Assembly (NCBI GenBank): GCA_024180945.1
Contig: JAKSGN010000037.1
Span: 1,679,501-1,743,500 of the forward strand
DNA: 64,000 nt
Direction: 5' to 3'
From: Macrophomina tecta
Lineage: Eukaryota; Ascomycota; Dothideomycetes; Botryosphaeriales; Botryosphaeriaceae
The position numbers were made by a program, and so were the translations under genes. Under the pieces are notes generated by a model. It saw nothing but the letters and a program-made list of their open reading frames with translations, had not been told where the DNA came from and ran no database searches. Each line of letters starts with the position of its first letter. The first letter of the stretch is position 1. Below, piece after piece: positions 9,640 to 20,776 of this stretch.

Positions 9640-10640
9640 AGAGTATCTCCCCGCTTTTAATATCGCTAATTACCAAAACTATACTCCGCGGTATAAAGGA
9701 GAAGCGTACTACCCACGACTAATTTATTAAAGAGCACGTCGATAGGCGGCTAACCCGCGATATGACGAGGCTGGATATTTAGACGTTTATACTACGCAAC
9801 ACGGCACGGGATACGGCAAAGAATAGCCTCGACCGCGATAAGATATACGTAAACGCCTCGGCGCTAATCGCGGCCGGTATAGAGACGACGGCCACGCTAA
9901 TTAGCGGCGTATACTAGCTACTATATATAAATAAGGAGAAGCTAAACACGCTAAACAAGGAGGTGCGCGAGGCGGCTAGGTTAGAAGAATACCCGGTATA
10001 TACGTCTTAACGCGGCTGCCGTACCTAACCGGCTACTTATAGGAAGCGTTACGTATATATCCGCTAGCGCTAAACGGGCTCCCCCGCATTACTCCGCCGG
10101 AGGGAGCCGTGATTTATAGGGAACTAGTGGCTAAAAAGATAAAAGCTAAAGTAGATAATCCTATCTATACTCTTTCTAGGCTAATAACTACTCTACTAAA
10201 CTACCTTAGATAAGTATTTACGTATTATATTTTACCGCCTACTATAGCGAGCCTAACTTCTACGACCCCTATACTTTCCGCCCTAAGAGATAGCTCTCGG
10301 ACCTAGGCGCGTGTTTTACTAACGACTAGAGAAACGTACTAGAGCCCTTTAGCTTTAGACCGCGGAACTATATAGGAAAAAAGTAAGTATCTACTCGCCT
10401 TTAGTATTTTATAGCTAAGTAACCTAATTAACTTAGCTAACGTGTATACGATTGCCGTTTAGCATTATATGGTACGAGATGCGCGCTATCCTTACGAACC
10501 TTGTCCTGAACTTCGATATGACCCTTGATGAGCGAATAGACAAGCAGTGGATGGATTAGAAATCGTATCTTGTTTAGGATAAGAAGCACTTGTTCCTCAA
10601 ATTCAAACCGAGCGGGGCGAATGTAAATACCCAAGGAGGT
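9640..10640 (+). pseudogene. Cytochrome P450 relic, killed by RIP
   Basis: Plus-strand translation gives the P450 landmarks in order. They are TRLDI-stop-TFILRNTARD, the I-helix ALIAAGIETTATLISGVY (about 9868-9918), then LPYLTGYL-stop-EALRIYP-LALNGLPRITPPEGAV (K-helix region with E-x-x-R), AYYSEPNFYDPYTFRPKR, and the haem region PFSFRPRNYIGKK near 10350. In the haem loop the invariant Cys is Tyr and a Gly is Arg, both explained by G-to-A change. Stops sit where Gln or Trp is expected. A donor GTAAGT follows GKK, with acceptor TTAG at about 10440. The last exon (EMRAILTNLVLNFDMTLDER onward) is much less damaged. It resembles the isotrichodermin C-15 hydroxylase-like group. The N-terminal membrane anchor and first half are absent. 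Non-functional. Confidence 0.85.
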
Positions 10641-11870
10641 TCTGGCAGCATGGGACGAGCTAGCAGGGCTCTAGGGCAACCGTCTACTGCGCAGCCCAGC
10701 CGAGCTAGACGTGCCAGCGTCCGTCAAGACCGCCATGTCGTAGCTGGCAGTGTGCCCGGCCTCTGCTATCATGAACACAGCGCGGGCCCTGTGTCCATGC
10801 CGGATCACTGCTTGTCCTTCGCACACCACAATCTTTCAACCGCCCAAGCACAGCGCCGCCGGCGCATTTGCGGAAGCACCGATCATTGCGCTTGTTAATG
10901 CAATCTTCAGCCGCAGCCAGATAAAGCTAAAAGGGCGAAGAAATTAAGGCGCGTCCTCTTTTCTCAATCACACCTAATACGATGTCTGCGAGATTAGGTC
11001 GGCGCTTCAAGCAAGAAGCTTCCATATGTGGGCTCGCGCATGGTGTAACCCACTGCCCAAAGGTCCCAGATGCAGGGTGAAGGTTCGATGGTAGGGAATT
11101 TGAGAGGGGATGATTTGGCTGGTTAGTCGCATGTGATCCAGGACAGCGTCACACGCTCTTCTGCCTGCCGAGGCGCCCCTACTTTTCCTCTTGCAACTCG
11201 CCCACAAAGCTCGCCTGGCTACCGTCAAATGCGGGGAACTTTCGCGGCTGTTATCTGGTCTTTCAACAACAAAAGGAACAGGGCACCCATCTGAGACCTG
11301 CAGCCACCATGTCCTCCAGCTGCAATGATTGCTACTTGAGCATAGTTCTGTGTTACCACCTCATTCTAAGTCCCTTTTATGGCTGACGTCGTAGCGAAGA
11401 CGGCTCCCTTACGTAGGGGGTTCGCTCCTCTTACATTCGGTACTGCAGGAGGATGCTTCTTTGCTGAAGGGATCTAAAGAACGCATGGTGAATTGCTGCT
11501 TCGTTCATTACATGGCGTCTGGGGATGTAGAGTAAATTAAATGCTACGAGCGTGTTCGCGTGGAGGAAACGGCATTGCCCACCTCCTTACTAGGCTGACC
11601 TGCACTCAATTATTCATTAATGCTACTGGAGCCCTGCATCTTTCTGCAACTGCATGCCAAATCAATTTGTCCTCCAAGCATGGTCTGGTTCCATTCAACG
11701 GTTGCATGGAGGTTGCATTGCAACCTACCACTGCCAAGCCACCGCAACACTCCTACCAGCCTTGGCTTGCAGAGATTCTCGAACACGATAATATCGTCTG
11801 AACAATGCATTAGCTCGTCTTACTGTGCGTCCGTCCTTCAGCTGAGCAGAAGGTCGAAGTGGTGGTGAAA
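10640..11870. other. No supported gene
   Basis: Open frames here are short and unrecognised. The frame of the P450 last exon stays open to about 10898 but loses family resemblance after FKPSGANVN. Composition is balanced and RIP decay is weak. Nothing else is seen. Confidence 0.35.
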
Positions 11871-11872
11871 GG

Positions 11873-11878
11873 TATAAA
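11873..11878 (+). promoter_or_regulatory. TATA box of the small secreted protein gene
   Basis: TATAAA within GAAAGGTATAAAGGCGCG, 123 bases before the ATG at 12001. This allows a leader of roughly 90 bases, normal for small secreted fungal proteins. A pyrimidine/CA-rich stretch (ATCCATCCTTCAATCACTC) follows where a transcription start would be expected. Confidence 0.55.
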
Positions 11879-12000
11879 GGCGCGAGGAGAAAACGCAAGA
11901 AAAGGTCGGCATCGCGTCATCCATCCTTCAATCACTCAAGTCACCCACGCGCAAATTATCAAACGTTGCATCGTCATCCTGCCGAACTGCATCCGGCAAA

Positions 12001-12334
12001 ATGCGTTTTGTCTACCTCCTTTCTGCCATCGCTGCTAGCTCTGCTGTGGCGATGCCAGGCCCGGCGCCGGCGGAAGACGGTGTGGCAGCCCCAGAAGCTT
12101 GTATTCCTGCTTCTTGTGTTACCTACGGCGTACGTGCCGGCTCCAATGGACAAGGCATCTACTACTGCAGCGACCAAAAGCTGACATGAATCGACAGTGT
12201 TGCTCTGGCAATTGTCCGTATTGGTGTGTAAGTATTGGCTCCGGATCATAGCATCTTCCCACCATCCTTGTGACAAGAGTTAACCGGTGTTAAATGATCA
12301 GAGGGCATGTGGTATTTCGTTTACGTGTCCCTGA
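12001..12334 (+). CDS. Small secreted cysteine-rich protein, three exons
   Basis: Exon 1 (12001-12129) starts with MRFVYLLSAIAASSAVA, a clear signal peptide, then a short Pro/Ala-rich stretch and the first cysteines (EACIPASC). Intron 1 (12130-12197) has GTACGT, the branch motif GCTGAC and CAG. Exon 2 (12198-12227) encodes CCSGNCPYWC. Intron 2 (12228-12301) has GTAAGT and ends ATCAG. Exon 3 (12302-12334) encodes RACGISFTCP and a stop. The mature peptide, about 46 residues, would hold eight cysteines spaced C-x4-C-x3-CC-x3-C-x3-C-x2-C-x5-C, enough for four disulfides. A TATA box lies upstream. I do not recognise a named family; size, signal and cysteine content fit secreted effector-like or antimicrobial-like proteins, but the role is open. 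The second intron's acceptor is the least certain point; without intron 2 the product ends at VSIGSGS. Confidence 0.7.
12130..12197 (+). other. Intron 1 of secreted protein gene
   Basis: GTACGT donor, perfect fungal branch motif GCTGAC and a CAG acceptor 12 nt beyond it; 68 nt, phase 0. Reading through it ends the protein at 62 residues with a single unpaired cysteine pattern. Confidence 0.75.
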
Positions 12335-12932
12335 TTAGTAGGATCGTGGGAACAGGGAGAGATGTTTTGACTGGAAAACGAAGCTAAATTGCCGCCATAT
12401 CCCTTATTAGTTCATGCCGTTACGCTTTGTGTCGGAATATCGCAGTACGTCGTCAGGCACTACACTGATCGCTTTCTCGAGCACTCAGTACCCCTCCGTA
12501 CTGCAATTTCTTCGGATCTATTATTTCCTCGGCTGCACTGCTTTTAACTTATATATATAGCCCAAGCCCATTTACCTGTCTTACAGGAGACAGGGCGAAT
12601 ACACTCATTTTGGCCTCACCACTACCTTCTCTACACACTCCAGCACTCAGGCTCAACATGAAGCGGCGTGCTCGCCGGCTACCCGCCCTCCGGCTCGCTA
12701 GGCCTTGCGCGCATCGTACTCGAGCTCTTCCGGACGTATTCGTAGTCTCCTATTCCCCGCTAATTAGATGCGTCGCGTTACGGAAATAGGTGGTTTAGCT
12801 TAGCCATACCCTCCATTTCCCCGCCGATGGTATTGAGAGCCGAGCTCGCCAAAGAAAAGCAAAAGCACTTCGCCACCAATACTCCACCAATGAGGTGAAC
12901 GGCCAACAGTTTAATGAGCTTGCAGCTGAAGC
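12335..12932. other. Intergenic, no supported gene
   Basis: This contains a TATATATATAG stretch at about 12550 followed by a pyrimidine-rich leader and an ATG at 12658 opening a 44-codon Arg-rich frame that I do not accept. A possible upstream exon with Gln/Asn/Glu content (NEVNGQQFNELAAEA, ending near 12935) lies just before the next gene but cannot be joined to it by a visible intron. Confidence 0.35.
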
Positions 12933-14048
12933 ATGATGCCGCATGCCGCGGCACCTATCCAGCTCGGCGAATTGGAAATTCAACGTCGGAACGAAGAGCA
13001 AGTGAAGATGAAGCACAATGGCCAACTCTACACGCTCAAAGACTGCACGTTTGCCTTGCCCGAAATGCCAGTCGAAGTCCGTGTACGCGTCAGACGCACA
13101 TGTCGGATGCACTCAATATCGCTGACGTGTCTCATTACAGCTATGTGGACACAGACTCCGTCCTGCATCTTAACGTCTCTTTTCAGGATGAAATTGAACA
13201 AACGCATTTCCGGGAAACCCATCCTGACCAGGGTCCGCGAAACCAGTCGCAAGAATCCGAACAGTCTGGAGGGTCGAGCTCTGCTTCTGAAAGTGGCGAG
13301 AGCGCGCAAGATGGCCCCGAGATCCGTGCGTCAAATAAAAGAGTTTGTCGACGAGACAAGCGACATGATCCTGCAGATCTCAAGCGGCAAGATTGAACTG
13401 GTGCAAGCGACATCGGTGATGGAGTGGATCCATCAAGAGTCGGAAGCGGTACAGAGGCAATCCAAGTCGACAGAGCACTGCGAAAACCGCTGGAACCATA
13501 CGCGCGACAGATCACCATATCAAGCTGGCCCAAAGCACGGACATCTTCTGCTTGCCAGACACAACATGCGAACCCTCAACAGCGAGGGGTTTCAGAAGGA
13601 GCACATCTTTCGCCCCTGGATCGCTGATGACGAGCTTCGCGGTGTCAAGGATGGCAAAGCATGGGGAAATGGAGGCGATCCATGTGCTGGCGGTGAAGCC
13701 GGCAAAGATATATCGATCACGGGCGAACCGCACGATGATCCAGACGGAGGGAGCTCACCCCCTGCCGTAGATGCCGACGAAAGCAGCTACGAATCCGAAC
13801 AAAACCATGATTCGGAATCAGACGGGCGATCGAGCGCGGAAGATTTTGATTCCGATGCTGCAACGGTCACAAGCTTTGATGCCTCCGAATCCGCCGACGA
13901 GGATTCACAGTTTCCAGGCCACGAGACCAAAAGCGAGATCCATCACTATGAGCTCACAAATTGGCATTATCGTATCAGACAGGCGGAACTGGAATGGCCC
14001 GAGGTAGAAAGAGCGAAGGGTCCTTACGCGAAAAGCTGGTCCGAGTGA
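12933..14048 (+). CDS. Hypothetical acidic protein
   Basis: A long open frame (371 codons). The N-terminal part (LGELEIQRRNEEQVKMKHNG) and the helix-rich middle (VRQIKEFVDETSDMILQISS) look coding. The C-terminal third is strongly acidic and Ser/Asp-rich (DADESSYESEQNHDSESDGR) and ends with WHYRIRQAELEWPEVERAK. An intron of 60 nt, 13081-13140 (GTGTAC ... CGCTGAC ... CATTACAG), would fit without changing frame and has an excellent branch and acceptor. A competing frame is open over 12914-13396 and is also acidic, so the middle is uncertain. No domain recognised; the acid-rich tail resembles nuclear or chromatin-associated proteins only in composition. Confidence 0.35.
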   Translation: MMPHAAAPIQLGELEIQRRNEEQVKMKHNGQLYTLKDCTFALPEMPVEVRVRVRRTCRMHSISLTCLITAMWTQTPSCILTSLFRMKLNKRISGKPILTRVRETSRKNPNSLEGRALLLKVARARKMAPRSVRQIKEFVDETSDMILQISSGKIELVQATSVMEWIHQESEAVQRQSKSTEHCENRWNHTRDRSPYQAGPKHGHLLLARHNMRTLNSEGFQKEHIFRPWIADDELRGVKDGKAWGNGGDPCAGGEAGKDISITGEPHDDPDGGSSPPAVDADESSYESEQNHDSESDGRSSAEDFDSDAATVTSFDASESADEDSQFPGHETKSEIHHYELTNWHYRIRQAELEWPEVERAKGPYAKSWSE

Positions 14049-14525
14049 AACTCTGAAATGACAAATCTATGGACAACAAGTCGCCCGCCTCCCGAGCATG
14101 GCAGAAAAGGCTATGACCCGATCAGCCATACGAAAAGTTCGACAGCAGACTACACTACGCGGCTGCCCATGGCTTGGTGGGCGTCTGGACGCAAACGAGG
14201 AGGGCAGTCACGGATGCTCGTTGCTTAAGCGAGTAGTAAGGAGGAACTAAGAACGAATCCTATAGCCGGGAAGGCTACTATATCTCTTACTTCACTATAC
14301 TTAACACGTTTATAGGGGTAAGAAATCACGAAACTATCCTCCTTGGTAGGTTCGAGGAAAAGGAAAAGTAGATTGGACTCATCTTTAGACTCGGAAGTTA
14401 CAGGTTGTTATTCCAGTGAAGCGGTAGGGCGATATAGAGACAGTCCCGCAGTCTGACAGGTGTTCGCAAGCACCGGATACGTTCTCTGGCAATGCTTCCC
14501 CTGAATGGACGGCAACACGTAACTG
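14049..14525. other. Intergenic with RIP-like patch
   Basis: No gene. Between about 14225 and 14400 the sequence becomes TA-rich with the CTATA/TTATA texture of the decayed repeats further right, so it is probably a short transposon remnant. Confidence 0.35.
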
Positions 14526-14731
14526 TGTCACGGGCCTGCACTTCTTGGGTTGCTGCGCGAGGATACCAGCTAGGGTTGGCGGGCGTGACTGAGCACAACA
14601 TGTGCCGGGTGACTCGGCGAGGGACCGCGGATATAAACCTTCTTCCTCCTCACCTCTCCTCTTCTTCTTCCTTAGCTTAGAAACTTCGTCGTTTTCCGCC
14701 CAGGTTGACTTGCTCAGTGACGGTTGTGACA
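14526..14731 (+). mobile_element. Probable solo LTR
   Basis: A 206-bp block starts TGTCAC and ends GTGACA, a 6-bp terminal inverted repeat of the TG...CA kind. It contains a TATA-like box (CGGATATAAACC) followed by a CT-rich leader (TCTTCCTCCTCACC), the layout of a short fungal LTR promoter. No second copy, primer-binding site or 5-bp target duplication is visible (AACTG before, GTGAG after), so the call rests on structure alone. Confidence 0.4.
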
Positions 14732-15605
14732 GTGAGGCTTTGCCAGAAATTGCAATGCGTTGTCGGAGTTGTGCTGTGACCGGCCAAGGGCGTTGCGTGT
14801 CAATAAAACATCCGAGCGACCTCTGCCACAGGCATGGTCTCTCTTAATGGCGCCGCAGCCCGCCGCCAACACCACCAAAGACGCCGAGATCCAGAACAAG
14901 CAGTGCGAGGGGGATTCAGTTACGCGAGCACCGGCGATGATTCTGGGTGGAGACACCGGGTGGGCCGCCTGCCCAGCTGTGCCGATGATGACGATAGTGG
15001 AGGATGCAATGATAGGATCAGCCGATAAGCCGCTCTTGGCACTGCCAATTCCCCGCTGGCTGCGACACGCAGGCTCTTGTAGTGTGCAGTGGGCTGCCCG
15101 CGCGCTGTCACAGTAGCCGGAGCGACGCAAAAGCGTACCAGAGCCAGGGTGGCGCGGCGCGAGAGGTCAGTGGACGAAGAATGGCCAGGCGGGAGGAGCG
15201 TAGGTCAAGACAGCGACGCCGTCATCTTGCAGGATGGTGTGCATGGCGGTCATCGGGGCTGGTTCGACATCGCCGTTGTCTTCGCCAAGCTCGCGCGGTC
15301 TGGGGGCTTTTGCAGGGCGCGGCAGAGAGACTGCAACAATGTCCTGGGGCGAGCGTCGTTGGACATGGGCGTTGGTGTGGCCGAGTGACGAAATGACCCA
15401 TCGGCCCACAATCAGCTCTCGGCCAGAAGCTCGAGGTTCTCGGCACAAATGTGCAGGGTTTCCGCGAGAACCACTGGCTTCTCGGCCCAGCAGCCCGGGC
15501 TTCTGGGCCGACGTTTCGCCGAGCGCGTGGTTACCTACTTCCACGACCCAAACAGTCAACACCACAACAAAACAATGTCGCACCGCACTGCACCTTGCCG
15601 CAGCC
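14732..15605. other. GC-rich upstream region, no supported gene
   Basis: Overlapping open frames on both strands, including a long minus-strand frame antisense to the next gene, are compositional. The start of the downstream gene at 15606 has a CAGCCATGG context, and the last about 60 bases before it are CA-rich (CACCACAACAAAACAATG), typical of a fungal leader. Confidence 0.35.
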
Positions 15606-18097
15606 ATGGCGTCGCTGGCCGACCTCTTCCGAGCGCTCCAACAATTCGAATCGTCAGCGAGCGAGGCGTCGGCGGCTCTGCTCAGCCAGTTCCACGAGCT
15701 GCAGGCGGCGTTCAAGAAGCACAAGCAGCATGTCTTCGATCTCCTGTCCGCGCCCAGCGCCCGCGTCGCGGCGCATGCGCAATGCGGCTTTGGCCGCACC
15801 GCCCCGCGCTTCCGCGAGCTGCAGGAGTCGCCGTGGAGGCTCACCGCCGATGCCTTCATCGATGCCTTTGGTCCTGCCGCCGTCTTCTCCGAAGACTTCA
15901 CCAAGCTGATCTGCGAGCTCGCCGCCAAGTGCCCCCAGTGGGACGCCGCTCACCGGCTGCTGCTCGACGCGCGCAACCGCCGCCGGGCTGGCATCAGCGC
16001 ATCGACGGGCATCAGCCGCAAGCGCGACTGGACGCCGCAAGACGCGAAGGAAGCCATGGCGAGCGTGGGTGTGGACCGCGCGGCAAAGCGCCCTGCAAAG
16101 CGCCCGGTCGAAGGTATCCTCCGCCTGGATGCAGATCTGCTCGCGGTCGCGCTGACTTGGCTCCAGCCCAGCAAGACCAGCCGCAGCGACCCCCGCCGCC
16201 CAAGCGCCGCCGCCGCCGCCGCCGCCGCCTCACCACCATTCCCGAAGAGCCGTCTTCGCCGAGCCTCTCGCCAAGCGACGCACCCACGGATGCTGGGACA
16301 GCGGATGGTGGAGGAGGGGAGGAGGCTGTGGATGCCCACACCAGCGGACGGCTTGACCTGCCTCGCAGCAGTGCCAGCCACGACGAAGAGGAGCACAGCG
16401 ATGACGATGGCCCGGCCAAAAGTAGCCACGCCGGCGAGGACGACGCAGGCAGCGATAGCGATGGCAGCGCAGCCAGCTTGGAGCGTGCCAGACACGCCGT
16501 GGACGAGCTCGACGACGCCTCATTTCACTTATCCCCACCGCCGGCCTTCCTCTCGGATGATGACTGGGAGGACTCGGAGGGCGTTTGCGGCGGAGGCATC
16601 GGCTCTGACGGCGAGGCCGTGGGTGCTGCGGATCCAGAGGTGCCGCCTGCGGCCACTGAAGCCTCGCCACCTCCGCCATTGCCATCGGATCCCACAGGCC
16701 CTCAAAGCTGGCCGTGCACGCCTCGAAAGCCCCCCGCTGCCCGAGCTGAGGTGCGGCCGATCCGGCTGCCCTCAGCCTACGCGTCGAACGGGCTGCAGAA
16801 CCCGCCCATGAGCATCTCGCAGCTGCTCAACCCCATGGCTAATGCACTCTGCCCGGGCCAGCCGAAGCCTGACGACCCATCGTCTGGCATGCCCCATCAA
16901 GCGCACGTGTTGGCCAACGGCATTGAGCCCCGCCAGCCAGAGAGCATGGCAGTCGCCGCCGGCCCTGCGTCCAGCCCGTCCTCGTGCACCTCGCGCACAC
17001 ACGCCAATCCTGCGGCTCTGCAGCAGCTTCGGGAGGACACCCGGTTGGGCGACGAAGCCATGGAAACGATTCTCGGTCCGTTCCACACCGCAGAGGTCGC
17101 TGTCTTTGCGGTTGCCAGCCCTGCGATGGGCGACTGGCAGGCTTGGGCTCGCACTCACTGGCTCAAGCTGCTGCCCAGCCAGGCCACGGCGTTGGTTCCC
17201 CTGTACCAGCCAGCGATGCGGCACTGGGTCTTACTGCATTTCCACCTGCCGTCGGCATCGGTAACGCTGTACAACTCGATGCCGACGCGGAATGGCGGCG
17301 CAGACGTCCGCACCATCGGCTCCGCCCTCGTTTCGGCCCTCGGCATGGACGCAGACAACCGCGCGTGGACATTCACGGCCCTCTCCCCGGTGCCGGTGCA
17401 GGATGGCGCGGGGGACGGTGGCGTTTGCATTCTGGTCTTTGCCCTCTACGCCCTTGCATCCAGGACGCTTCCCGGCGACATCGATCCCCGGCTTTGGCGA
17501 CGCCTTTTCCGGGACGCGCTCGCAGGCGGCCAGGCCGAGGGGATTTCTTTGCTACCAGCACTCGCCAGCAACGCGCAGCCATCGACCATCGCCGCTTTTC
17601 TCGAGCGGCACCGCGCGCTGCAGGACGCAGCACGGGCGATGAGCAAGCTCCGCGATCACGCGCACGAAATGGCAGCCCTCATAGCCGTCCTGGACACTCA
17701 GGCGGAAGCTCGCTCTCGCAAGGCGCAAGCAGTACAGGATGTGGCAGAGCAGGGAGTGCACGCGCGGAAGAGAGCGCTAGAGCTCCTCCAGGCAGTCGAC
17801 CAGCTCCAGGCAGACGACGCAGCTATTCTGACCAGCGTGAAGAAGCGCATTGACGAATGTGAGCGCGAAGCCAGTCGAGCGCGCGCGCGCATGGAGCAGG
17901 CCTCGGGCTGCTCGACGCTAGTGCACCGCCTTCAGCAGAGCGTGCAGAGGCTGTGCGCAGACGTTGACGCGAGGGCGAGGGAGGTGGAGAATGAACTCGG
18001 CATCATGGATTTGGTCATGGAGCAGGCGGATCAGAAGCTCGTGGAATGGATGGCGGCTTTCCGCCAGAGCGCGCTGGGAGAAGGAAGCAAAGAGTAG
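15606..18097 (+). CDS. Ulp1/C48-like cysteine protease-fold protein with coiled-coil tail
   Basis: Exon 1 is 15606-16113; intron 16114-16166 (GTATCC ... GCTGAC ... CCAG, 53 nt) restores one frame of 812 residues. The N-terminus (1-170) is a helical domain of unknown type. Residues 175-190 are Pro/Arg-rich with a run of eight Arg, a likely nuclear signal, followed by a long acidic low-complexity linker. From about 460 to 610 it has the Ulp1-peptidase layout: LGDEAMETIL, a Trp-rich segment, RHWVLLHF (His522), VTLYNSM (Asn539 where Asp is usual), then Gln581 and Cys590 in VQDGAGDGGVCILVFALYAL. A coiled coil (about 625-805) ends the protein. C48 peptidases cleave ubiquitin-like modifiers; with Asn in place of Asp, activity is uncertain. 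A damaged paralogue lies at 20777-22900. Assignment to the fold is by motif order and spacing. Confidence 0.7.
16114..16166 (+). other. Intron in C48-like gene
   Basis: GTATCC donor, GCGCTGACTTGG containing CTGAC, and CTCCAG acceptor, 53 nt, phase 1. It links the N-terminal frame (RPVEG) to the frame carrying the Arg run and protease-like domain, which otherwise has no convincing start. Confidence 0.75.
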
Positions 18098-20776
18098 CTT
18101 CGGGTCGTCCTTTGCAAAGAAATCATTTCGTGGCTCGAGCAACAAGCATTGCGGCGGCTCTGCGTATCCCGCGAAAGGCGAGCTGGCGAGGGATCACTTC
18201 GACTCGGCCAGGACCTGTGCGAGCCTGGGATAGGCGCGGTGTGCGCGGCCATTGAGACACGGCCTTGTGATGATCCCAGGATGGTCTGAGGATGACCCTG
18301 GGCGCTGCGGCAGAGAGCGAGGCGCGCATGCGTGTGCAGCGTCGGGTGGGAAGCACACGGGGAGAGCGGGATGGAGCGGCCGCAAAGGGATTGCGTGTGG
18401 ACAGGCCTTTGCGCATGTTTCTCGTGCGCACATCTGGCCTGGAGAGTTTATGCATGCAAGTAAGACGACTCGGCAGCATCGAGCGCCTGGAAATGCATTC
18501 CCCTTCGAGCTTGAAGTAGATGGACCGTTGCCGGCTTTTGGCTGGACCGTGTAAGGAAACTCAGTCATTGCTGCGCTATTGTCGGTATTGTAATACTGCC
18601 ACCCCTTTTTCTTTGTACGCCCGCGGGCAGCACTTCCTTCGTCAGCTGATAGACTCCGAAGCTGTAATCGACGACGCCATCTCCGAGTGGATTCAAACCG
18701 ACTGCGGCGGATTAAGCAGATGGGACAATCCCACTGCAACGGGGACGAGAGCCAAAGACAGACCCGTACGCGCGTCCGCATCAACGAAAACCTCCCGGCC
18801 CAGATAAAGAAAAAGACATGTGATTGCCGCCGCTTTTAATACACGCTCGATTATAATTAACTAAGAAAACCTTTGGCTGCCCCTCCTCTCTCCGATAACC
18901 TCGCACCGGTCGCCAGAAGCCGCTAGGATGACGCTCTCCGCCTTCTTGCCTTCCTATAGGTGGAGGTGCTTCCGGGCTGCCCTCCCGCTCCAGCGGCCAC
19001 CATACCCCCCTAGCAGTAACAGCAGCACCATTGCCACCACCAAGGGTTCTCTCCCTCCCTCGCCACTCCTCCTAACGGCGGCGACGAGCCCGTCGCCGCC
19101 CGCACAGCCAGCGTTTTCGTCCCCCGCCCCCCTCCCCCGCGCTCGTTTACTCAGCCTCCCCTATCCGTCGCGTCTTCTCCTCCGCTGCTGCAGCCCCGAT
19201 CACCGTCCCCGACGAGCCCCACCGGCACCGTTACCACATTACTGCCCATACCCCGCTACCCCGCCCTAGCTGGCCGCCCTCGCCCTCTTTCCCCGCTGCT
19301 CCTGTCCCGCTACTACTACTACTGCGGCCGTTAAGGCGAAGCGTGAGCCGCCGCTGTGCCACCAGCACTAGAACCATGGCGGCGGCGGTCGGGGCAGTGC
19401 GAGGCGCACTTGCGTACGGGACGGTGTATTAGAGGGCAGCGGTGGCGGAGGAGAAGCATCATCGCGATGACGGCGGCGGCGGCGGCTTTGTCAGCAGCAT
19501 AGTGGCGACGGGCATGAGAAGGACGAGCACGAGCACGAGTATAGGGACGGGGACGAGGCGGCCGATGCCAGCCAGAAGCACGAGGAGGCCGGGGCCGAGG
19601 CGGTCGTCATCGTCAACGAGCCCCAGGTCGCCGCGGTAGAGAGGGCTCGCGCTTGATACGGGAGGAGGAGGAAGAGGGGGGTGGGACTTTGACTCGTCGG
19701 CCGAGGCCGACGCGCAAGTGGAGAGCGTGCGGTGGCTGTTGCAGAAGGCGATAACGCGGGCGGGGAGGAGGGAGGACTAGGGGAGCCGGTGAGGCGGCAG
19801 CGGCGTGCTTGTGGAGTGGTCCACGATGGATGGGTTGGGCATGTGTGGGGGCGAATGGATAATGTAGTCGGAAAATATAACGCTTATACAACGCTTCTGC
19901 TGCTCCCAGCTGCGCCGCCGGGCGCGGGGCGAAGTGACAGTCGTGTCGAGGAAGAGGAGCCCCTCCTGGGGCGACTGCCTCGAGGCGGCGGCGGCGCCCT
20001 TTAGGAGCGCGCAGGTTCCATCTCCGCCGGGCCTGCGGTCTATGCAGTCGCGGCCGGCCTCGGCGATCAGGTGCTGCACCGCGTCGCGGCATTTTGGTTG
20101 TTTGAGTCGCCGCCACTGTCCATGCTCGCCGGGAACGCGCGTGAGGGGCGGCCGGGAAACGAGAGCGAACGGGCTGGCCGGGCGCGAAAGCGCACGTCGG
20201 CGCGGGCGGGGCTAAGGGGTTGCTGGGCGGGAATGCATTAAGCACGCCTTCTGGCGGGCGATCGCTTGTTGCGGTATGGGCAGTTGGCGAGCGCGGTGTG
20301 GAGGTGAGGGGAGAGACGGTGCGGTGGGAAGATCAGATCGCCCGGCCCACAATGGAACAGCTCTCGCCCGAGCCACGCTGGCGAACCGGCACCACTTCAA
20401 GCTGGCCGTGCTGCTGCACTCGCCCTCGTCCTCCGACGTCGTGCTTCTGACATGTGGCTGAGGAAGACGCGGCGGGCCTGCGACACACGTGCCCTGCAGG
20501 CGCCGGGCTTGTTCCGGCGATGGAAGTGCATCTGGTGCACGTGAGTAACGAAGGCAAGATGCGGTCCACACGCCGGCCAAGACGAGCGCTCATTTTGGCT
20601 GTGTGAATGTAACGTCCCACTGTTCCACACGGATCTAAGGATTAGTAATCCGAGAACCACGCGCTTCCCGGTCCGCCCTCTACCCGCGCGGGCCGGCCCG
20701 CCCGCCCACGTGGCACCCAACTCTCCCAATCCACCCTGTGACGCAATCATGCAATCTCGCCTCGGCCTGCGCGACG
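18098..20776. other. GC-rich low-complexity gap, no supported gene
   Basis: The stretch has Pro/Ser/Arg-coding frames on all strands (for example about 18928-19269 and 19613-20245) driven by CCG/GGC and GAGGAC runs. The plus strand around 19440-19780 contains discontinuous protein-like pieces (QKHEEAGAEAVVIVNEPQ; ADAQVESVRWLLQKAI) in different frames with stops. That suggests a decayed gene without identifiable family. TATATA-free and repeat-poor apart from these. Confidence 0.3.

Noticed and set aside
12001..12189. Single-exon 62-residue secreted protein
   Set aside because: A donor, branch point and acceptor inside it reveal cysteine-rich downstream exons that explain the sequence better.
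14521..14736. Target duplication of the presumed solo LTR
   Set aside because: AACTG and GTGAG do not match, so only the inverted TGTCAC/GTGACA ends were used.
15167..17224. Long minus-strand frames opposite the C48-like gene
   Set aside because: High GC content keeps antisense frames open; the plus-strand gene has motifs, an intron and a paralogue.
18928..20245. Pro/Arg/Ser-rich open frames on both strands
   Set aside because: Low-complexity triplet runs, no conserved motif, frames conflict with each other.
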